Below, in pieces: positions 17,270 through 26,520 of a DNA stretch of 60,254 nucleotides. Where the stretch lies: NCBI GenBank assembly GCA_023411375.1, contig JAEYOW010000021.1, positions 1 to 60,254 of the forward strand. Direction: 5' to 3'. The stretch's first letter is position 1; the number at the start of each line of letters is the position of its first letter. The position numbers were made by a program, and so were the translations under genes. The DNA comes from Bacillota bacterium. Its GTDB lineage: Bacteria > Bacillota > Clostridia > Christensenellales > Aristaeellaceae. Below the pieces are notes generated by a model. The model did not search any database, was not told the DNA's origin, and worked only from the letters and a program-made list of their open reading frames with translations.

Positions 17270-18298
17270 TTATTCCTCCACGAGCCAGCTGTCCGGCGTA
17301 TTGTAGATCAGTTCGTTCAGCTCGGCCTCGATGGCCTGCTGCGTCTCCCTGTCGGCAATGCCGCTGGCACTTTTTCCCTCCATCCATTCGGATTGAAAAT
17401 TTGTCACCGCGCGCTTGGTGTTGCCGCCGTACGCACCGGTCAGATGCCGTTCCTCCAGCAGCCCCAGCTGGTTGAGCGCCTGCTGGAGCTTGAGCACCTT
17501 GTCGCCCCGGTTGCCGCTGCGCATGGTGGTATCCACCACATCCTCGCACACGCCAAAGCCAAGCACCTGGCTGTTGTCCAGCAGGTAGCTGTTGCGCTTG
17601 ACCGAGGAGGGATTGTTGCCCTCGATCACATGGATGACCACGCGGCCCCGCGCGTCGGTAGCGCAGTATTCCACCAGCGCCACGTGCTCCGTATCGCCCG
17701 CCTCGTTATAGCTGAAAAATACAAGGTCTCCCGCCCGGGGGATATAGTCGTTTTTACGCATCAGCCGGTTCGCGCCCTTAAGCCACTGGTAGCCCCAGTC
17801 GGGGCAGTTGCCCTTGCGGTACACAAACCGCCCGCGCTTAATGAACCAGTCTCGTCCCGTGTTCTGCCCGCCCCAGTTGGGATAGACGGCGTTGAGCAGC
17901 CCGGTACCGTAGCGCTCGTCCACCTGGTTTACGCACCAGCAGATAAATTCCGCGCACCACTCGGCGTTTGGGTCGCCCGCCCATTCGCCGTACTTGGTAT
18001 AGCTCCGCGCGCCCTCCGCGTATCCAAGCTCGCCGCGCGCGACCTCCAAAAGCTTCTCCACAAACGGCGGGCGGTTTTCCTCCTCGATGACGCTTTCGCC
18101 GTCGCTATTTTCCACGTCGGATACCGCGTACACATAATCGGGCGGCTCCGGCGTGGCCAGGGGGTCGGGCGTCACGGTCGCCTCCTCCATCCGCGCCATT
18201 TCCTCTTCGTCCAGGTCCTCCGCCAGCGCGCAGCCCGGCACGGGCGCCATAAGCAACGAAAGGCACAGCGCGATCAACAGGTAGCGTCTCATTCGCAT
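17270..18298 (-). CDS. Exported CHAP-domain cell-wall hydrolase with peptidoglycan-binding domain
   Basis: A 342-residue secreted protein: signal peptide at the N-terminus (LIALCLSLLMAPVPGCALA), an acidic Pro/Thr linker to about residue 75, a CHAP-type amidase/peptidase domain with the nucleophilic Cys in NAEWCAEFICW and the His in TEHVALVEYC, then a C-terminal PG_binding_1 module (LKLQQALNQLGLLEERHLTG and AYGGNTKRAVTNFQ). It probably cleaves stem peptides or the amide bond in peptidoglycan. It follows the oligopeptide-binding protein by 36 bases in the lytic transglycosylase operon. ATG at 18298 gives the best spacing to GCGAGG; several neighbouring ATGs make the exact start uncertain. Confidence 0.88.
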   Translation of the reverse strand: MRMRRYLLIALCLSLLMAPVPGCALAEDLDEEEMARMEEATVTPDPLATPEPPDYVYAVSDVENSDGESVIEEENRPPFVEKLLEVARGELGYAEGARSYTKYGEWAGDPNAEWCAEFICWCVNQVDERYGTGLLNAVYPNWGGQNTGRDWFIKRGRFVYRKGNCPDWGYQWLKGANRLMRKNDYIPRAGDLVFFSYNEAGDTEHVALVEYCATDARGRVVIHVIEGNNPSSVKRNSYLLDNSQVLGFGVCEDVVDTTMRSGNRGDKVLKLQQALNQLGLLEERHLTGAYGGNTKRAVTNFQSEWMEGKSASGIADRETQQAIEAELNELIYNTPDSWLVEE

Positions 18299-18334
18299 CA
18301 TCATCCTCGCTTTATCAACAAACAAATCGTCCCT

Positions 18335-19885
18335 CTACCGTCCAAAGGCCTCTATGCCGCGCAAAAGCTCAAACTCCCGGATGCTTCGCACCGTGGTGAA
18401 CATCTTGCGCGTTAAAATGGAGCCCGAACGGTAGAACAGGCAGACAAACGGAACGTCGTTGGCAAACTGCTGCTGGATAGCTTGCGTGGTATAGGCAAAC
18501 TCCGCCTGCTCCTGATTGGTTCGCAATGTGTCGATCAGGCTTGTCATCTCGGAGCTCACATATCGGCAGTAGTTCTGGCTATTGCCCTTGCGCAGAAAAA
18601 AGCCGACGTCCGGAACCACGTCCATCTGAAAAGCGCACAGCGCCAGGTCAAACGCCCCCGCCTCCAGCTTTTCAAGCGTTTCCGAATAGCTCATGGTGGT
18701 GATGTTGACCTTGATTTTCACGGCGGCCAGCATGTCCGCGATCATGTTTGCGGTCTCGAAACGCACGTCGTTTTCCGGGTCCTCATATACAAACAGCTTC
18801 AGCACGAGGTTCTTCTTGTCCTCGCCCACCACCTTGTCCATGATGAGGTCGCCGTCGGTATCGCTCCAGCCCTCCTCGGCCAGCAGCTCCAGCGCCTTGT
18901 CCGGGTTATACACGAAGGTGCTCTCCTGGTCGTAATACAGCCAGCTGTCCGAGGATATGGGGGTATCCGCGTCGATGGTCATGCCCATATAGACGTTTTG
19001 GGCGATTAAATCCTTGTTGATGGCGTAGCGAATGGCCTGGCGCACCTTCAGGCTTTCCAGCGGAAAGCTCTGGTGGTGAATCAGCAGGGTTTCCAGCTGC
19101 CGGGTGGAGTAGGAGACGGAAAGCGCGTTGATGCCGCTTTTGTACTGCGCCGCCGCGACGGAGCGCGTAAAGGCGGTGTCCACCTGCCCATACTCGTACG
19201 CCGTAATCAGTGACTTATTGTTTTGATAAAAGCAGACCGAGATCGTCTGTACCTGCGGCTGGGTCTGCCACCACTTGGGGTTGGCCGTCAGAACCATATT
19301 GATGTTGCTGTTCAAATCAAAGCTGCTGACGATGTAGGGTCCCGTCCCCAGCGGGTTGGCCATGTCCACCTGCGAGGCGGGCACAACGGGGAATGTCATG
19401 CTGTAGAGAAGGCCGTAATAGCTTCTCGCCGCCTTGACGACCACGGTGCGGTCGTCCTCCGCCTTGATGGAGGAGACGAGATATTTCATATTCTGATAAA
19501 AGCCGTTGTCCGAAACTTCCTTGTTGTTGGCCAGATTGAGGATAAACTGGCAGGAGGCCACCACGTCGGCCGCCGTCAGCGGCGTGCCGTCGGAAAAGGT
19601 GACGTTTTCGCGCAGCGTGAACGTCCACGTTTTGCCGCCGCCCGTCTCCGACCAGGTTTCCGCCAGCAGGGGCTGCGGCAGGCCGTTGTCGTCTATGGTT
19701 ACAAGGCTTTCATACACCATGCCGTAGAGCGATACGATATCCTTTTCCTGCGGCGTCAGGGGGCGAAGCTCCGTTGTGCGCGTGCTGAGGATGCCGATTA
19801 CAAGCGAGTCCTCGACATTCTCCGCCCAGGCGAAAACCGGCAGCAGCACAAGGCATAAAAGCAGGCAGCAAAGTCGTTTTTTCAT
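18335..19885 (-). CDS. Oligopeptide-type ABC substrate-binding protein (SBP_bac_5), orphan
   Basis: A 516-residue exported solute-binding protein of the peptide/nickel family. Signal peptide MKKRLCCLLLCLVLLPVFAWA; then the family hallmark VYESLVTIDDNGLPQPLLAE and AETWSETGGGKTWTFTLREN followed by TFSDGTPLTAADVV. No permease or ATPase gene is nearby. Its start overlaps the lytic transglycosylase stop by ATGA, and a cell-wall amidase follows, so a murein-peptide ligand (as for MppA of other bacteria) is an attractive inference. GGAGGG precedes the start. Confidence 0.93.
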   Translation of the reverse strand: MKKRLCCLLLCLVLLPVFAWAENVEDSLVIGILSTRTTELRPLTPQEKDIVSLYGMVYESLVTIDDNGLPQPLLAETWSETGGGKTWTFTLRENVTFSDGTPLTAADVVASCQFILNLANNKEVSDNGFYQNMKYLVSSIKAEDDRTVVVKAARSYYGLLYSMTFPVVPASQVDMANPLGTGPYIVSSFDLNSNINMVLTANPKWWQTQPQVQTISVCFYQNNKSLITAYEYGQVDTAFTRSVAAAQYKSGINALSVSYSTRQLETLLIHHQSFPLESLKVRQAIRYAINKDLIAQNVYMGMTIDADTPISSDSWLYYDQESTFVYNPDKALELLAEEGWSDTDGDLIMDKVVGEDKKNLVLKLFVYEDPENDVRFETANMIADMLAAVKIKVNITTMSYSETLEKLEAGAFDLALCAFQMDVVPDVGFFLRKGNSQNYCRYVSSEMTSLIDTLRTNQEQAEFAYTTQAIQQQFANDVPFVCLFYRSGSILTRKMFTTVRSIREFELLRGIEAFGR

Positions 19886-21738
19886 GAATTGCCCTCCGTG
19901 GATTCAAAGTACAGCTTTTTGTAAATCGCGTAATCTCGCAATACGCGGGTGGCGTACTGCTTGGTTGGGCCATCCTTCATATTCTCAATCTCCAGCGTGA
20001 GGTTGTCCGCGCTGTAGGTGGAATCATTAAGCCAGTTCTGCACCTCGTTGGGCCCGGCGTGGTAGCCGGCCGCCATCAAAACAGGGTCGCCACGGAAGCG
20101 CTCGCTCAGGTAAGAGAGGTACCAGCAGCCAAATTCCACATTGGTTTCCGCCACGTAAAGCGCATCAAAGTCATAGCCGTCCAGCGTGGCGTTTTTCTTT
20201 TCATAGACAAACCTGGCGGTGCCATCCATCACCTGCATCAGGCCCCGTGCGCCCACGTTGCTTTCAGCGCTGGGGTTAAAGGAGCTTTCGTTAAGCACGA
20301 TGGCCGCCACGAACGCCGGATGCAAATTGTTGTTCTCCGCCTCCCGCTTGATCAGCTCCTCATAGCGGTAGGGGTGGTTGTTGCGTAGCGCCTCGCTGCT
20401 CTCCTTGCGCGCGCGGATAACCTGATCGGTCTGGGAGGTGAAGGTAAGCTGCATCAACCAGAGGGCGACCGCGATAAACGCTGCGGCAAACACGCCGATT
20501 CCCAGCCAGGGGATGGGCGGGCGCTCCTCATACATGGGCATCTGGTCGCTTTCCTCATCCTGCCAGGCGTCCTCCGGCGGATATGGGTTCTGAGGCGGCG
20601 CAGGGCGGCCGGGATGCGCATAGGGGTTAGACGCCTCCGGCCCGTAAGCCGCGGCATGAACGTCTTCTGTCCCGGGATAGTCCGCCCGGTCAGGCGCGCG
20701 GCGCGCATAGCGCCTCCGGCCCGCCACGGCGGCATAGGCCGCGCCGCGCTCAACCGCCTGCCCCTGCGGGTCATACGCAGGCGCGTCTCCGCGTCCTTCC
20801 TCAGGCGTTGCCTGGCGGCGGGCATAGCTCTCCCTCGAAGGCGGGTAGGAAGACTGCCCGCGCTGTGCGGGCATACCCGTGCTCTGTTCATATTCCTGCT
20901 GCCTGTACTGGTTGACGGCAAACTGGGCGCCATGCCGGCGGCGCAAGCCCTGCTCGGACCGTTGCCGTTCCATCTGCTCCTGCTGCTTTAAAAGCTCCGG
21001 CGGATAGCCGGCCTGCCCATATTCATCGGCGGTTCTGGGCAACTCGCCCACATTCGGCCTCTGTTGCGGGACCCGGTTGCGGATGGGCCTGCCGAGCAAA
21101 TCGGTCCGCGGAGCCTCCTCCGCCTCGGGCTCGTGGTTGGGCGCGGCCAGCACGCGCGGCGCGCGCGAACGGCGCTCCTCCATGGGCATGTTGTTCTGCT
21201 GCGCCACACGCAGCCATTCGGGCATCGGCGGCTTCACGGGCGGGTCGTATTGCGAGCCGTCCTGCGTGACGATGGACGGCGGCTCCGGCTGTGGCATGGC
21301 GATGCGCGCACCGTTTCCCGGCTGCGGGGTGGGGCCGGCGTTCTGCCGCGCTGCTATGGCGGGCTCCCTCCCCTGCCTGACGCTCTGCCGCGCCTCGGTG
21401 GGAGGGTCGAATGGGTTCTCGGGAATGCCGTAATCCTCGGGATAGGCGACGCTCGCCGCGGGTGCCGGCCCGTCCGCAATAGAGGGCAGCTTGCGCATCA
21501 CCGTTTCCCGCGCCCCAGGCTCCCCGGGAAAATGCCGCGCGCGCGTGCCATATTCGTCCACCGCTTCACGCTCAAAGGGGTCGGCGCGGTGGCGCACCAC
21601 GGCGTTCTGGGGCTCACTGCGCTTGATGTTCTGTGCCTGCTGCCTGCGCCGTCCCTCGTTTACGGAGGGCACATAGGTATAATCAACCGGCGCGTGATCA
21701 TCGTCGATGGTGTGAAAGCGGTAGGGTCTGTGAATCAT
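19882..21738 (-). CDS. Membrane-anchored SLT-type lytic transglycosylase with long disordered N-terminus
   Basis: A 618-residue protein. Residues 1 to about 405 are Pro-, Gln-, Arg- and Tyr-rich and low in complexity, with no recognisable fold. A single membrane helix follows (about 409-433, IPWLGIGVFAAAFIAVALWL). The extracytoplasmic end is a Slt-type transglycosylase domain: catalytic Glu in AIVLNESSFNPSAESNVGA, then RGLMQVMDGTARF and AAGYHAGPNEVQNWL. It cleaves glycan strands with formation of 1,6-anhydro ends. Gene order coaE-slt after polA is common in Clostridia. The cytoplasmic tail could recruit division or elongation proteins, but that is inference. AAAGGAG precedes the ATG. Confidence 0.92.
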   Translation of the reverse strand: MIHRPYRFHTIDDDHAPVDYTYVPSVNEGRRRQQAQNIKRSEPQNAVVRHRADPFEREAVDEYGTRARHFPGEPGARETVMRKLPSIADGPAPAASVAYPEDYGIPENPFDPPTEARQSVRQGREPAIAARQNAGPTPQPGNGARIAMPQPEPPSIVTQDGSQYDPPVKPPMPEWLRVAQQNNMPMEERRSRAPRVLAAPNHEPEAEEAPRTDLLGRPIRNRVPQQRPNVGELPRTADEYGQAGYPPELLKQQEQMERQRSEQGLRRRHGAQFAVNQYRQQEYEQSTGMPAQRGQSSYPPSRESYARRQATPEEGRGDAPAYDPQGQAVERGAAYAAVAGRRRYARRAPDRADYPGTEDVHAAAYGPEASNPYAHPGRPAPPQNPYPPEDAWQDEESDQMPMYEERPPIPWLGIGVFAAAFIAVALWLMQLTFTSQTDQVIRARKESSEALRNNHPYRYEELIKREAENNNLHPAFVAAIVLNESSFNPSAESNVGARGLMQVMDGTARFVYEKKNATLDGYDFDALYVAETNVEFGCWYLSYLSERFRGDPVLMAAGYHAGPNEVQNWLNDSTYSADNLTLEIENMKDGPTKQYATRVLRDYAIYKKLYFESTEGNS

Positions 21739-21754
21739 GTGTGCTCCTTTCGGC

Positions 21755-22357
21755 TTACACCTCCGCGGAGGTCCAAGCGTTGTAAAGCCTTTGTACGTCC
21801 AGCCGCAACGACTCCAGCGGCCTGTCGGTGTTCAAAACGATATCGCTGCGCCGTTCCTTCTCGGCGAGCGGCCACTGGCTGCGGATTCTGCTCACCGCCT
21901 GCTCCTGCGTCAGCCCGCTGCGCATCCTGAGCCGTTCAATCTGCCTTTCCTCCGGCGCGCTCGCGCACACGGTGATATCCGCAAGCGCATCCACACCCGC
22001 CTCAAAAAGCAGAGGTACATCCAATACAACGACCAACGCGCCCATTTTGCGGCAGGTTTCGATCTCCTCCAGCACCTTTTGATGAATCAACGGGTGGGTG
22101 GCCCGGTTCAGCTTCTCTCGCTCCTCCTCATTATTAAAGACAAGCGCGGCCAGAACCGACCGGTTGAGCGTGCCGTCCGGATAGAAAACATAGGGCCCGA
22201 ACGCATCGCGAAGCGCCGGAAGCCCTTCCCCTCCGGGGCCGGTAAGCTCGCGGCTGAGCTGATCCGCGTCCACGATGGACGCGCCAAGATCGCGTAGCAT
22301 AGCCGCCACGGTGGATTTTCCACAGGCGATGCCCCCTGTCAACCCGATGATTTTCAT
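21755..22357 (-). CDS. coaE: Dephospho-CoA kinase
   Basis: A 200-residue P-loop kinase for the last step of coenzyme A synthesis (dephospho-CoA + ATP). The Walker A motif is GLTGGIACGKSTVAAML at the N-terminus; DADQLSRELTGPGGEGLPAL and DVPLLFEAGVDALADITVCA are the family-typical middle blocks. The frame is open for seven codons more, but MKIIGLTGG at 22357 matches the family. It lies between polA and the lytic transglycosylase gene in one direction. Confidence 0.97.
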   Translation of the reverse strand: MKIIGLTGGIACGKSTVAAMLRDLGASIVDADQLSRELTGPGGEGLPALRDAFGPYVFYPDGTLNRSVLAALVFNNEEEREKLNRATHPLIHQKVLEEIETCRKMGALVVVLDVPLLFEAGVDALADITVCASAPEERQIERLRMRSGLTQEQAVSRIRSQWPLAEKERRSDIVLNTDRPLESLRLDVQRLYNAWTSAEV

Positions 22358-22442
22358 GAACGATCCTTCCTTTCCCATATATGAATATCATAATCAGCAA
22401 CAAGCTTTATCGTGAAACACCGGGAACCCGCCCGTCAGGCGT

Positions 22443-25172
22443 TTAATGCGCCTGCTCCCAGTCCTTTCCACGGGACACCTCCGCCACAAGCGGCACGCGC
22501 AGCTCAACCACCCGCTCCATGGTATCGCTTAGCAACGCGCCGACCGCCTCCGCCTCCGCCACGGGGCACTCCACAACCAACTCGTCGTGCACTTGCAAAA
22601 TCAGCCGGGCCTGGTAGCCGCCCTGGCTGAGGCGCTCGGCCACGCGCACCATGGCCAGCTTGATGATGTCCGCCGCCGTGCCCTGTACGGGGGTATTCAT
22701 GGCGGCGCGCTCGCCAAAGCTGCGCACGTTTCGGTTGGCGCTGGACAGTTCAAACAGCTCGCGCCTGCGGTGAAAGAGCGTTTCGGCATAGCCCCGTTCG
22801 TAGCCCAGCCTCACGCATTCGTCCATAAAGGCCTTCACGCCCGGATAGCGCTCGAAATAGGTTGCGATAAAGCGGTCCGCCTCCTTGCGGGTTATGCCTG
22901 TATTGCGCGCCAGCCCAAAGCCGCTGATGCCGTACACAATGCCGAAGTTGATCGCCTTCGCGCTGCGCCGCATCGCCGGGGTGACCTCATCCATCGAAAC
23001 GCCGTGAATTTCCGCGGCGGTGCGGGTATGGATATCCTGCCCCTTTAAAAAGGCGTCGCACATGGCGGGGTCGGCGCTCATATGCGCCAGCACGCGCAGC
23101 TCGATCTGGCTGTAATCCGCGTCGAGAAGAACGTTGCCCTCTCCCGCCACAAAGGCGCGGCGGATTTCCCGCCCCTCTTCGGTGCGGATGGGGATGTTCT
23201 GCAAATTGGGCTCCAGGCTGGAGATACGCCCGGTGACGGTCGCCGTCTGGTCAAAGGTGGTATGCACGCGGCCGTCACGGCTGCGCAGCTTGCGCAGCCC
23301 CTCCACATAGGTGGATTGCAGCTTGCTTAGCTTGCGGTAGCGCAGCAGGGGTTCGATAGCCGGATGATAGGGGATAAGGCTTTCCAGCACCTCCGCGTCG
23401 GTGGAATAGCCTCCCTGCTTGTTTTTTTTCTGCGCGGGCAGTCCCAGCTTTTCAAACAAAACCTCCCCAAGCTGCTTGGGACTGTTCAGGTTAAAGTCGG
23501 GCGTTTCCGTAAGCTGGTACACCGCCTGCCGGCATTCCTCAATTTCGCGGGTAAACAGCGCGCTCAATTCGCCAAGCACGCCGTCGTCCACAAGGAAACC
23601 CTCGCGCTCCATATCGAACAGCACGCGGGTAAGCGGCTGCTCCATATCGCTTAGCAGCGCGGTAATGCCCCGCGCCTCCAGTCGCGCCTCCTGGCGCAGG
23701 TACAGGGCGTATACGTCATACGCCGTCGGATCTGACGGCACATCCTCCGGCGGACGGCCATACTCCGCGGCCAGCGACGCGGGCAGCGCGTATCCGCGCT
23801 GCGCTGTATGAAGAAGATATGCGCCCAGCATGGTGTCCCATGCGACGGCCGGCCGCTTTAGCCCAAAACGGTCCATCGTCCAATACAGCGCCTTCGCGCC
23901 GTGCACGACCAGCGGCGCAAAGCAAAGCGCGTCCTGAAGCGCCGTAAAAATCTGGTCGTCATATAAGCCCGCACCCGTTAAATCCCGTAAAATCGGCATA
24001 TGCCACAGGCGCATGCCCTCCGTCAGCAGGGTAATTTCCGCCTCTCCCCGGCAAAGAACAAGCCGCTTCGGCCGCTGCGCGAGCAACGCCCTTACGGCCC
24101 CGGCAATCGCTTCGGGGGACGTAAAGGTTTCCTCGCCGCTAAGCGGCGGGGCCTTGGGAAGGCTGTCCTCCCCTTCCGTAGCCATGGCGACCGACGGGGC
24201 GGGCACCGCCGCTTTTCCTGCCGCGCGCCTGGAGGCCGCAGTGCCGCGCGGCCCTGCCGGGCTGACCGTCTCGGGCGGCTTCGCCGCTTCGCCCCCCCCG
24301 GTCATCAGCGCCGTCACGCTTTTGGCGATCCCCTTCAGGCCATACCGTTCAAGCAACTCCATGCCCTGTGCCATATCGCCAAAGCCGCAACGCGCAAAAT
24401 CCAGCTTGAGCGGCGCGCTTGTGCGGATGGTGCCAAGGTCCCGGCTCAGCAGCGCGATTTCTTTTCCAGCCCGCAGCTTTTCGCCAAGCTTTCCCTTGAC
24501 CTCGTCCGCGTGCTCAAGCACGCTGTCCAGCGTGCCGTACTGCGCGATCAGCTTGAGCGCGGTCTTCTCCCCCACGCCTGGGATGCCCGGGATATTGTCG
24601 CTGCTGTCGCCCATCAGGCCCTTCATGTCCGGCACCTGCCCGGGCGTGTAGCCAAAGTTTTCAAGCACGCCCGCGGCGTCCAGCAACAGGCTTTCCGTAA
24701 TACCCTTGCGCGTCAGGATCACTTCGGTTTCGCCGCCCACCAGCTGCAGGCTGTCGCGGTCGCCCGTGAGGATATAAGCGTGGATACCCTGCTCCTCCGC
24801 CATGCGCGCCGCCGTACCCAGAAGATCGTCCGCCTCATACCCCTCCATCTCGCAGATGCGCACACGCATGGCCGAAAGGATTTCCCGCACCAGGGAAAGC
24901 TGCGGGCGCAGTTCCTCCGGCATGGGCTTGCGGGTGCCCTTGTATTCCTCGTAAAGGGTGTGGCGAAACGTGGGCGCGTGCATGTCCATCATCACACAGA
25001 GGCAGTCCGGCCTGTATTCCGAAAGCGCCTTTAGCAGCATGCTGAAAAAGCCGTGCACCGCGTTGGTATATTCACCGCTCGGGCTGGTGAGGAGCGGAAG
25101 CGCGTGAAACCCGCGAAAAATCAAGCTGTACCCATCCACCAGCATCACGGTGGGCTTGTGCGAATCGTTCAT
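22443..25172 (-). CDS. polA: DNA polymerase I
   Basis: A 909-residue family A polymerase for gap filling and Okazaki-primer removal. The N-terminal 5'-3' exonuclease domain (LVDGYSLIFRGFHALPLLTS to GIPGVGEKTALKLIAQYG) is intact. The middle 3'-5' exonuclease-like domain lacks the DxE catalytic pair, so proofreading is probably lost, as in several Gram-positive relatives. The polymerase domain has motif A DADYSQIELRVLAHMS, motif B RRSAKAINFGIVYGISGFGL and motif C QVHDELVVE. An Ala/Pro-rich linker of about 60 residues joins the two parts. ATG at 25172 follows GGGAGGT; the frame upstream is not used. Confidence 0.98.
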   Translation of the reverse strand: MNDSHKPTVMLVDGYSLIFRGFHALPLLTSPSGEYTNAVHGFFSMLLKALSEYRPDCLCVMMDMHAPTFRHTLYEEYKGTRKPMPEELRPQLSLVREILSAMRVRICEMEGYEADDLLGTAARMAEEQGIHAYILTGDRDSLQLVGGETEVILTRKGITESLLLDAAGVLENFGYTPGQVPDMKGLMGDSSDNIPGIPGVGEKTALKLIAQYGTLDSVLEHADEVKGKLGEKLRAGKEIALLSRDLGTIRTSAPLKLDFARCGFGDMAQGMELLERYGLKGIAKSVTALMTGGGEAAKPPETVSPAGPRGTAASRRAAGKAAVPAPSVAMATEGEDSLPKAPPLSGEETFTSPEAIAGAVRALLAQRPKRLVLCRGEAEITLLTEGMRLWHMPILRDLTGAGLYDDQIFTALQDALCFAPLVVHGAKALYWTMDRFGLKRPAVAWDTMLGAYLLHTAQRGYALPASLAAEYGRPPEDVPSDPTAYDVYALYLRQEARLEARGITALLSDMEQPLTRVLFDMEREGFLVDDGVLGELSALFTREIEECRQAVYQLTETPDFNLNSPKQLGEVLFEKLGLPAQKKNKQGGYSTDAEVLESLIPYHPAIEPLLRYRKLSKLQSTYVEGLRKLRSRDGRVHTTFDQTATVTGRISSLEPNLQNIPIRTEEGREIRRAFVAGEGNVLLDADYSQIELRVLAHMSADPAMCDAFLKGQDIHTRTAAEIHGVSMDEVTPAMRRSAKAINFGIVYGISGFGLARNTGITRKEADRFIATYFERYPGVKAFMDECVRLGYERGYAETLFHRRRELFELSSANRNVRSFGERAAMNTPVQGTAADIIKLAMVRVAERLSQGGYQARLILQVHDELVVECPVAEAEAVGALLSDTMERVVELRVPLVAEVSRGKDWEQAH

Positions 25173-25217
25173 GAAACCTCCCGGGGGCAAATTGGCAAAC
25201 GCCTGCCCATCGTTGCT

Positions 25218-25247
25218 ATTATACCACAGGATGGAAATGGCAAACAA
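25218..25247 (-). promoter_or_regulatory. Promoter of polA
   Basis: Minus strand TTGTTT (25242-25247), 18 bases, TATAAT (25218-25223), about 45 bases ahead of the polA start and just past the nrdR terminator. Confidence 0.7.
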
Positions 25248-25280
25248 GGCGGCTTACCGCCGCGCATTTTTCCGTGTTTT

Positions 25281-25321
25281 CAAAAGAAAAACCCAACAGG
25301 CCGTGCCGGCCGGTCGGGTTT
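25281..25321 (-). terminator. Terminator of nrdR
   Basis: On the minus strand AAACCC...GGGTTT arms close a long GC-rich stem (CCGGCCG/CGGCCTG) and are followed by TTCTTTTG. It lies 15 bases past the nrdR stop. Confidence 0.85.
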
Positions 25322-25335
25322 GTTACAGGTTGTTC

Positions 25336-25818
25336 TTACGGCGCGTTATCCAGCTTGTGCGCCTTGCCCTCCAGCACCAGCTTGTTGAGCTCGTCCATAA
25401 AGCTGCTGACGTCCGTAAACTGGCGGTATACCGAAGCGAAGCGCACATATGCCACCTCGTCCAGCGCCTTAAGCTCCTCCATGACGGCTTCTCCGATTCT
25501 TCGGGAGCTGAACTCATCGTCGCCGGAGGAATGTACCAGCTTTTCGACCTTCTCCACGATGCTGTCGATATCCTTCATGCTCACGGGACGTTTTTGGCAG
25601 GCATGCAGCAGTCCCTTCTTGATTTTTTCGGAATTAAAGGGCTCGCGCCTCATATCCTTTTTAACGATCATTACGGGAGACGTCTCGATCTTTTCATAGG
25701 TGGTGAAGCGGCGGCCGCACCGCAGGCACTCGCGGCGGCGGCGAATGGAGCTGCCTTCCTCTGTGGGGCGGCTGTCGATGACGCGGCTGTCCAGGTATCC
25801 GCAATATTGACATCTCAT
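25336..25818 (-). CDS. nrdR: Transcriptional repressor NrdR
   Basis: A 160-residue nucleotide-dependent repressor of ribonucleotide reductase genes. The N-terminal zinc ribbon has CQYCG and CLRCGRRFTTYE; the rest is the ATP-cone, beginning VMIVKKDMRREPFNSEKIKK. Length is normal. It is monocistronic between its own promoter and a strong terminator; no ribonucleotide reductase gene is in the window, and no clear NrdR box was seen near its own promoter. Confidence 0.98.
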   Translation of the reverse strand: MRCQYCGYLDSRVIDSRPTEEGSSIRRRRECLRCGRRFTTYEKIETSPVMIVKKDMRREPFNSEKIKKGLLHACQKRPVSMKDIDSIVEKVEKLVHSSGDDEFSSRRIGEAVMEELKALDEVAYVRFASVYRQFTDVSSFMDELNKLVLEGKAHKLDNAP

Positions 25819-25862
25819 GTATCCGCATCCTCCCTGATGTTTCAGGTGTTAAAACTTTGTTA

Positions 25863-25891
25863 ATTATATCAAAATTTTTGTAGTATTTCAA
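25863..25891 (-). promoter_or_regulatory. Promoter of nrdR
   Basis: Minus strand TTGAAA (25886-25891), 17 bases, TATAAT (25863-25868), 45 bases ahead of the nrdR start. Confidence 0.8.
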
Positions 25892-26014
25892 GAGGGAATC
25901 CGCAATGATTCATGAAAAGAATTTGCCTCTTGGCAAGAAAAGCGCTTCCGTACCGTCGCGGGGAGAATCCTTTTTGCGCTCCGCGCACGGGGCCGCAAAC
26001 CAAATGCCCACTCC

Positions 26015-26293
26015 TTATCGCCAGGCGCAGGGGTCCTGCGGCTCCTGACAGGCTTCCTCGCATTTGGTAACCACCAGAATCACATCGTCCCCGATGCGCC
26101 GGATATCCTCCCACGGAATCACCAGCCCACATTTTTCTCCGCGCAGGCTTTGAATGAAGGAGGTGTCCGCCGGCACCACGATCGCCGTCACGCGGCTGTC
26201 CACCACGCAAAATTCGATATCCATCACGCGGCCCAGCCGCTTGCCGTCGCGGATGTCGATTACCTCTTTGGTGCGCAGCTCGGCCAAAGTCAC
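26015..26293 (-). CDS. YlmC/YmxH-family PRC-barrel protein
   Basis: A 92-residue protein of the YlmC/YmxH family found in spore-forming Firmicutes and linked by name to sporulation; its biochemical role is not settled. The core LRTKEVIDIRDGKRLGRVMD and GLVIPWEDIRRIGDDVIL is typical of the PRC-barrel. The start is GTG at 26293, because AAAGGAGG lies at ideal spacing; the frame upstream is long but not protein-like. The C-terminus has three Cys in KCEEACQEPQDPC. The gene stands alone, 120 bases from the nrdR promoter. Confidence 0.85.
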   Translation of the reverse strand: MTLAELRTKEVIDIRDGKRLGRVMDIEFCVVDSRVTAIVVPADTSFIQSLRGEKCGLVIPWEDIRRIGDDVILVVTKCEEACQEPQDPCAWR

Positions 26294-26460
26294 ACGCCAT
26301 CCTCCTTTGGGCGGGCATGCCTGCGGGCGCGCCCGGCGTCCTCGTCTTTCCCGTAGTTGCGGGGGAGTAAGACAGAATATGCGGCGCGGGCGGCGGGGTA
26401 TGCCCAGCGGACAGCTCGTCCCCGATGGGTATACCGGCATGCTCAAGGCTTTTCCTCATC

Positions 26461-26504
26461 AAAAACAAAAAGCTCGGCAGCCATGTCAGGCTGACGGGCT
26501 TTTT
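26461..26504 (-). terminator. Terminator of the nine-gene sugar operon
   Basis: On the minus strand AAAAAGCCCGTCAGCC pairs with GGCTGCCGAGCTTTTT around a short loop and is followed by GTTTTTG. It lies just past the isomerase stop at 26521. Confidence 0.88.
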
Positions 26505-26520
26505 GTTCACTTTTGTATGT

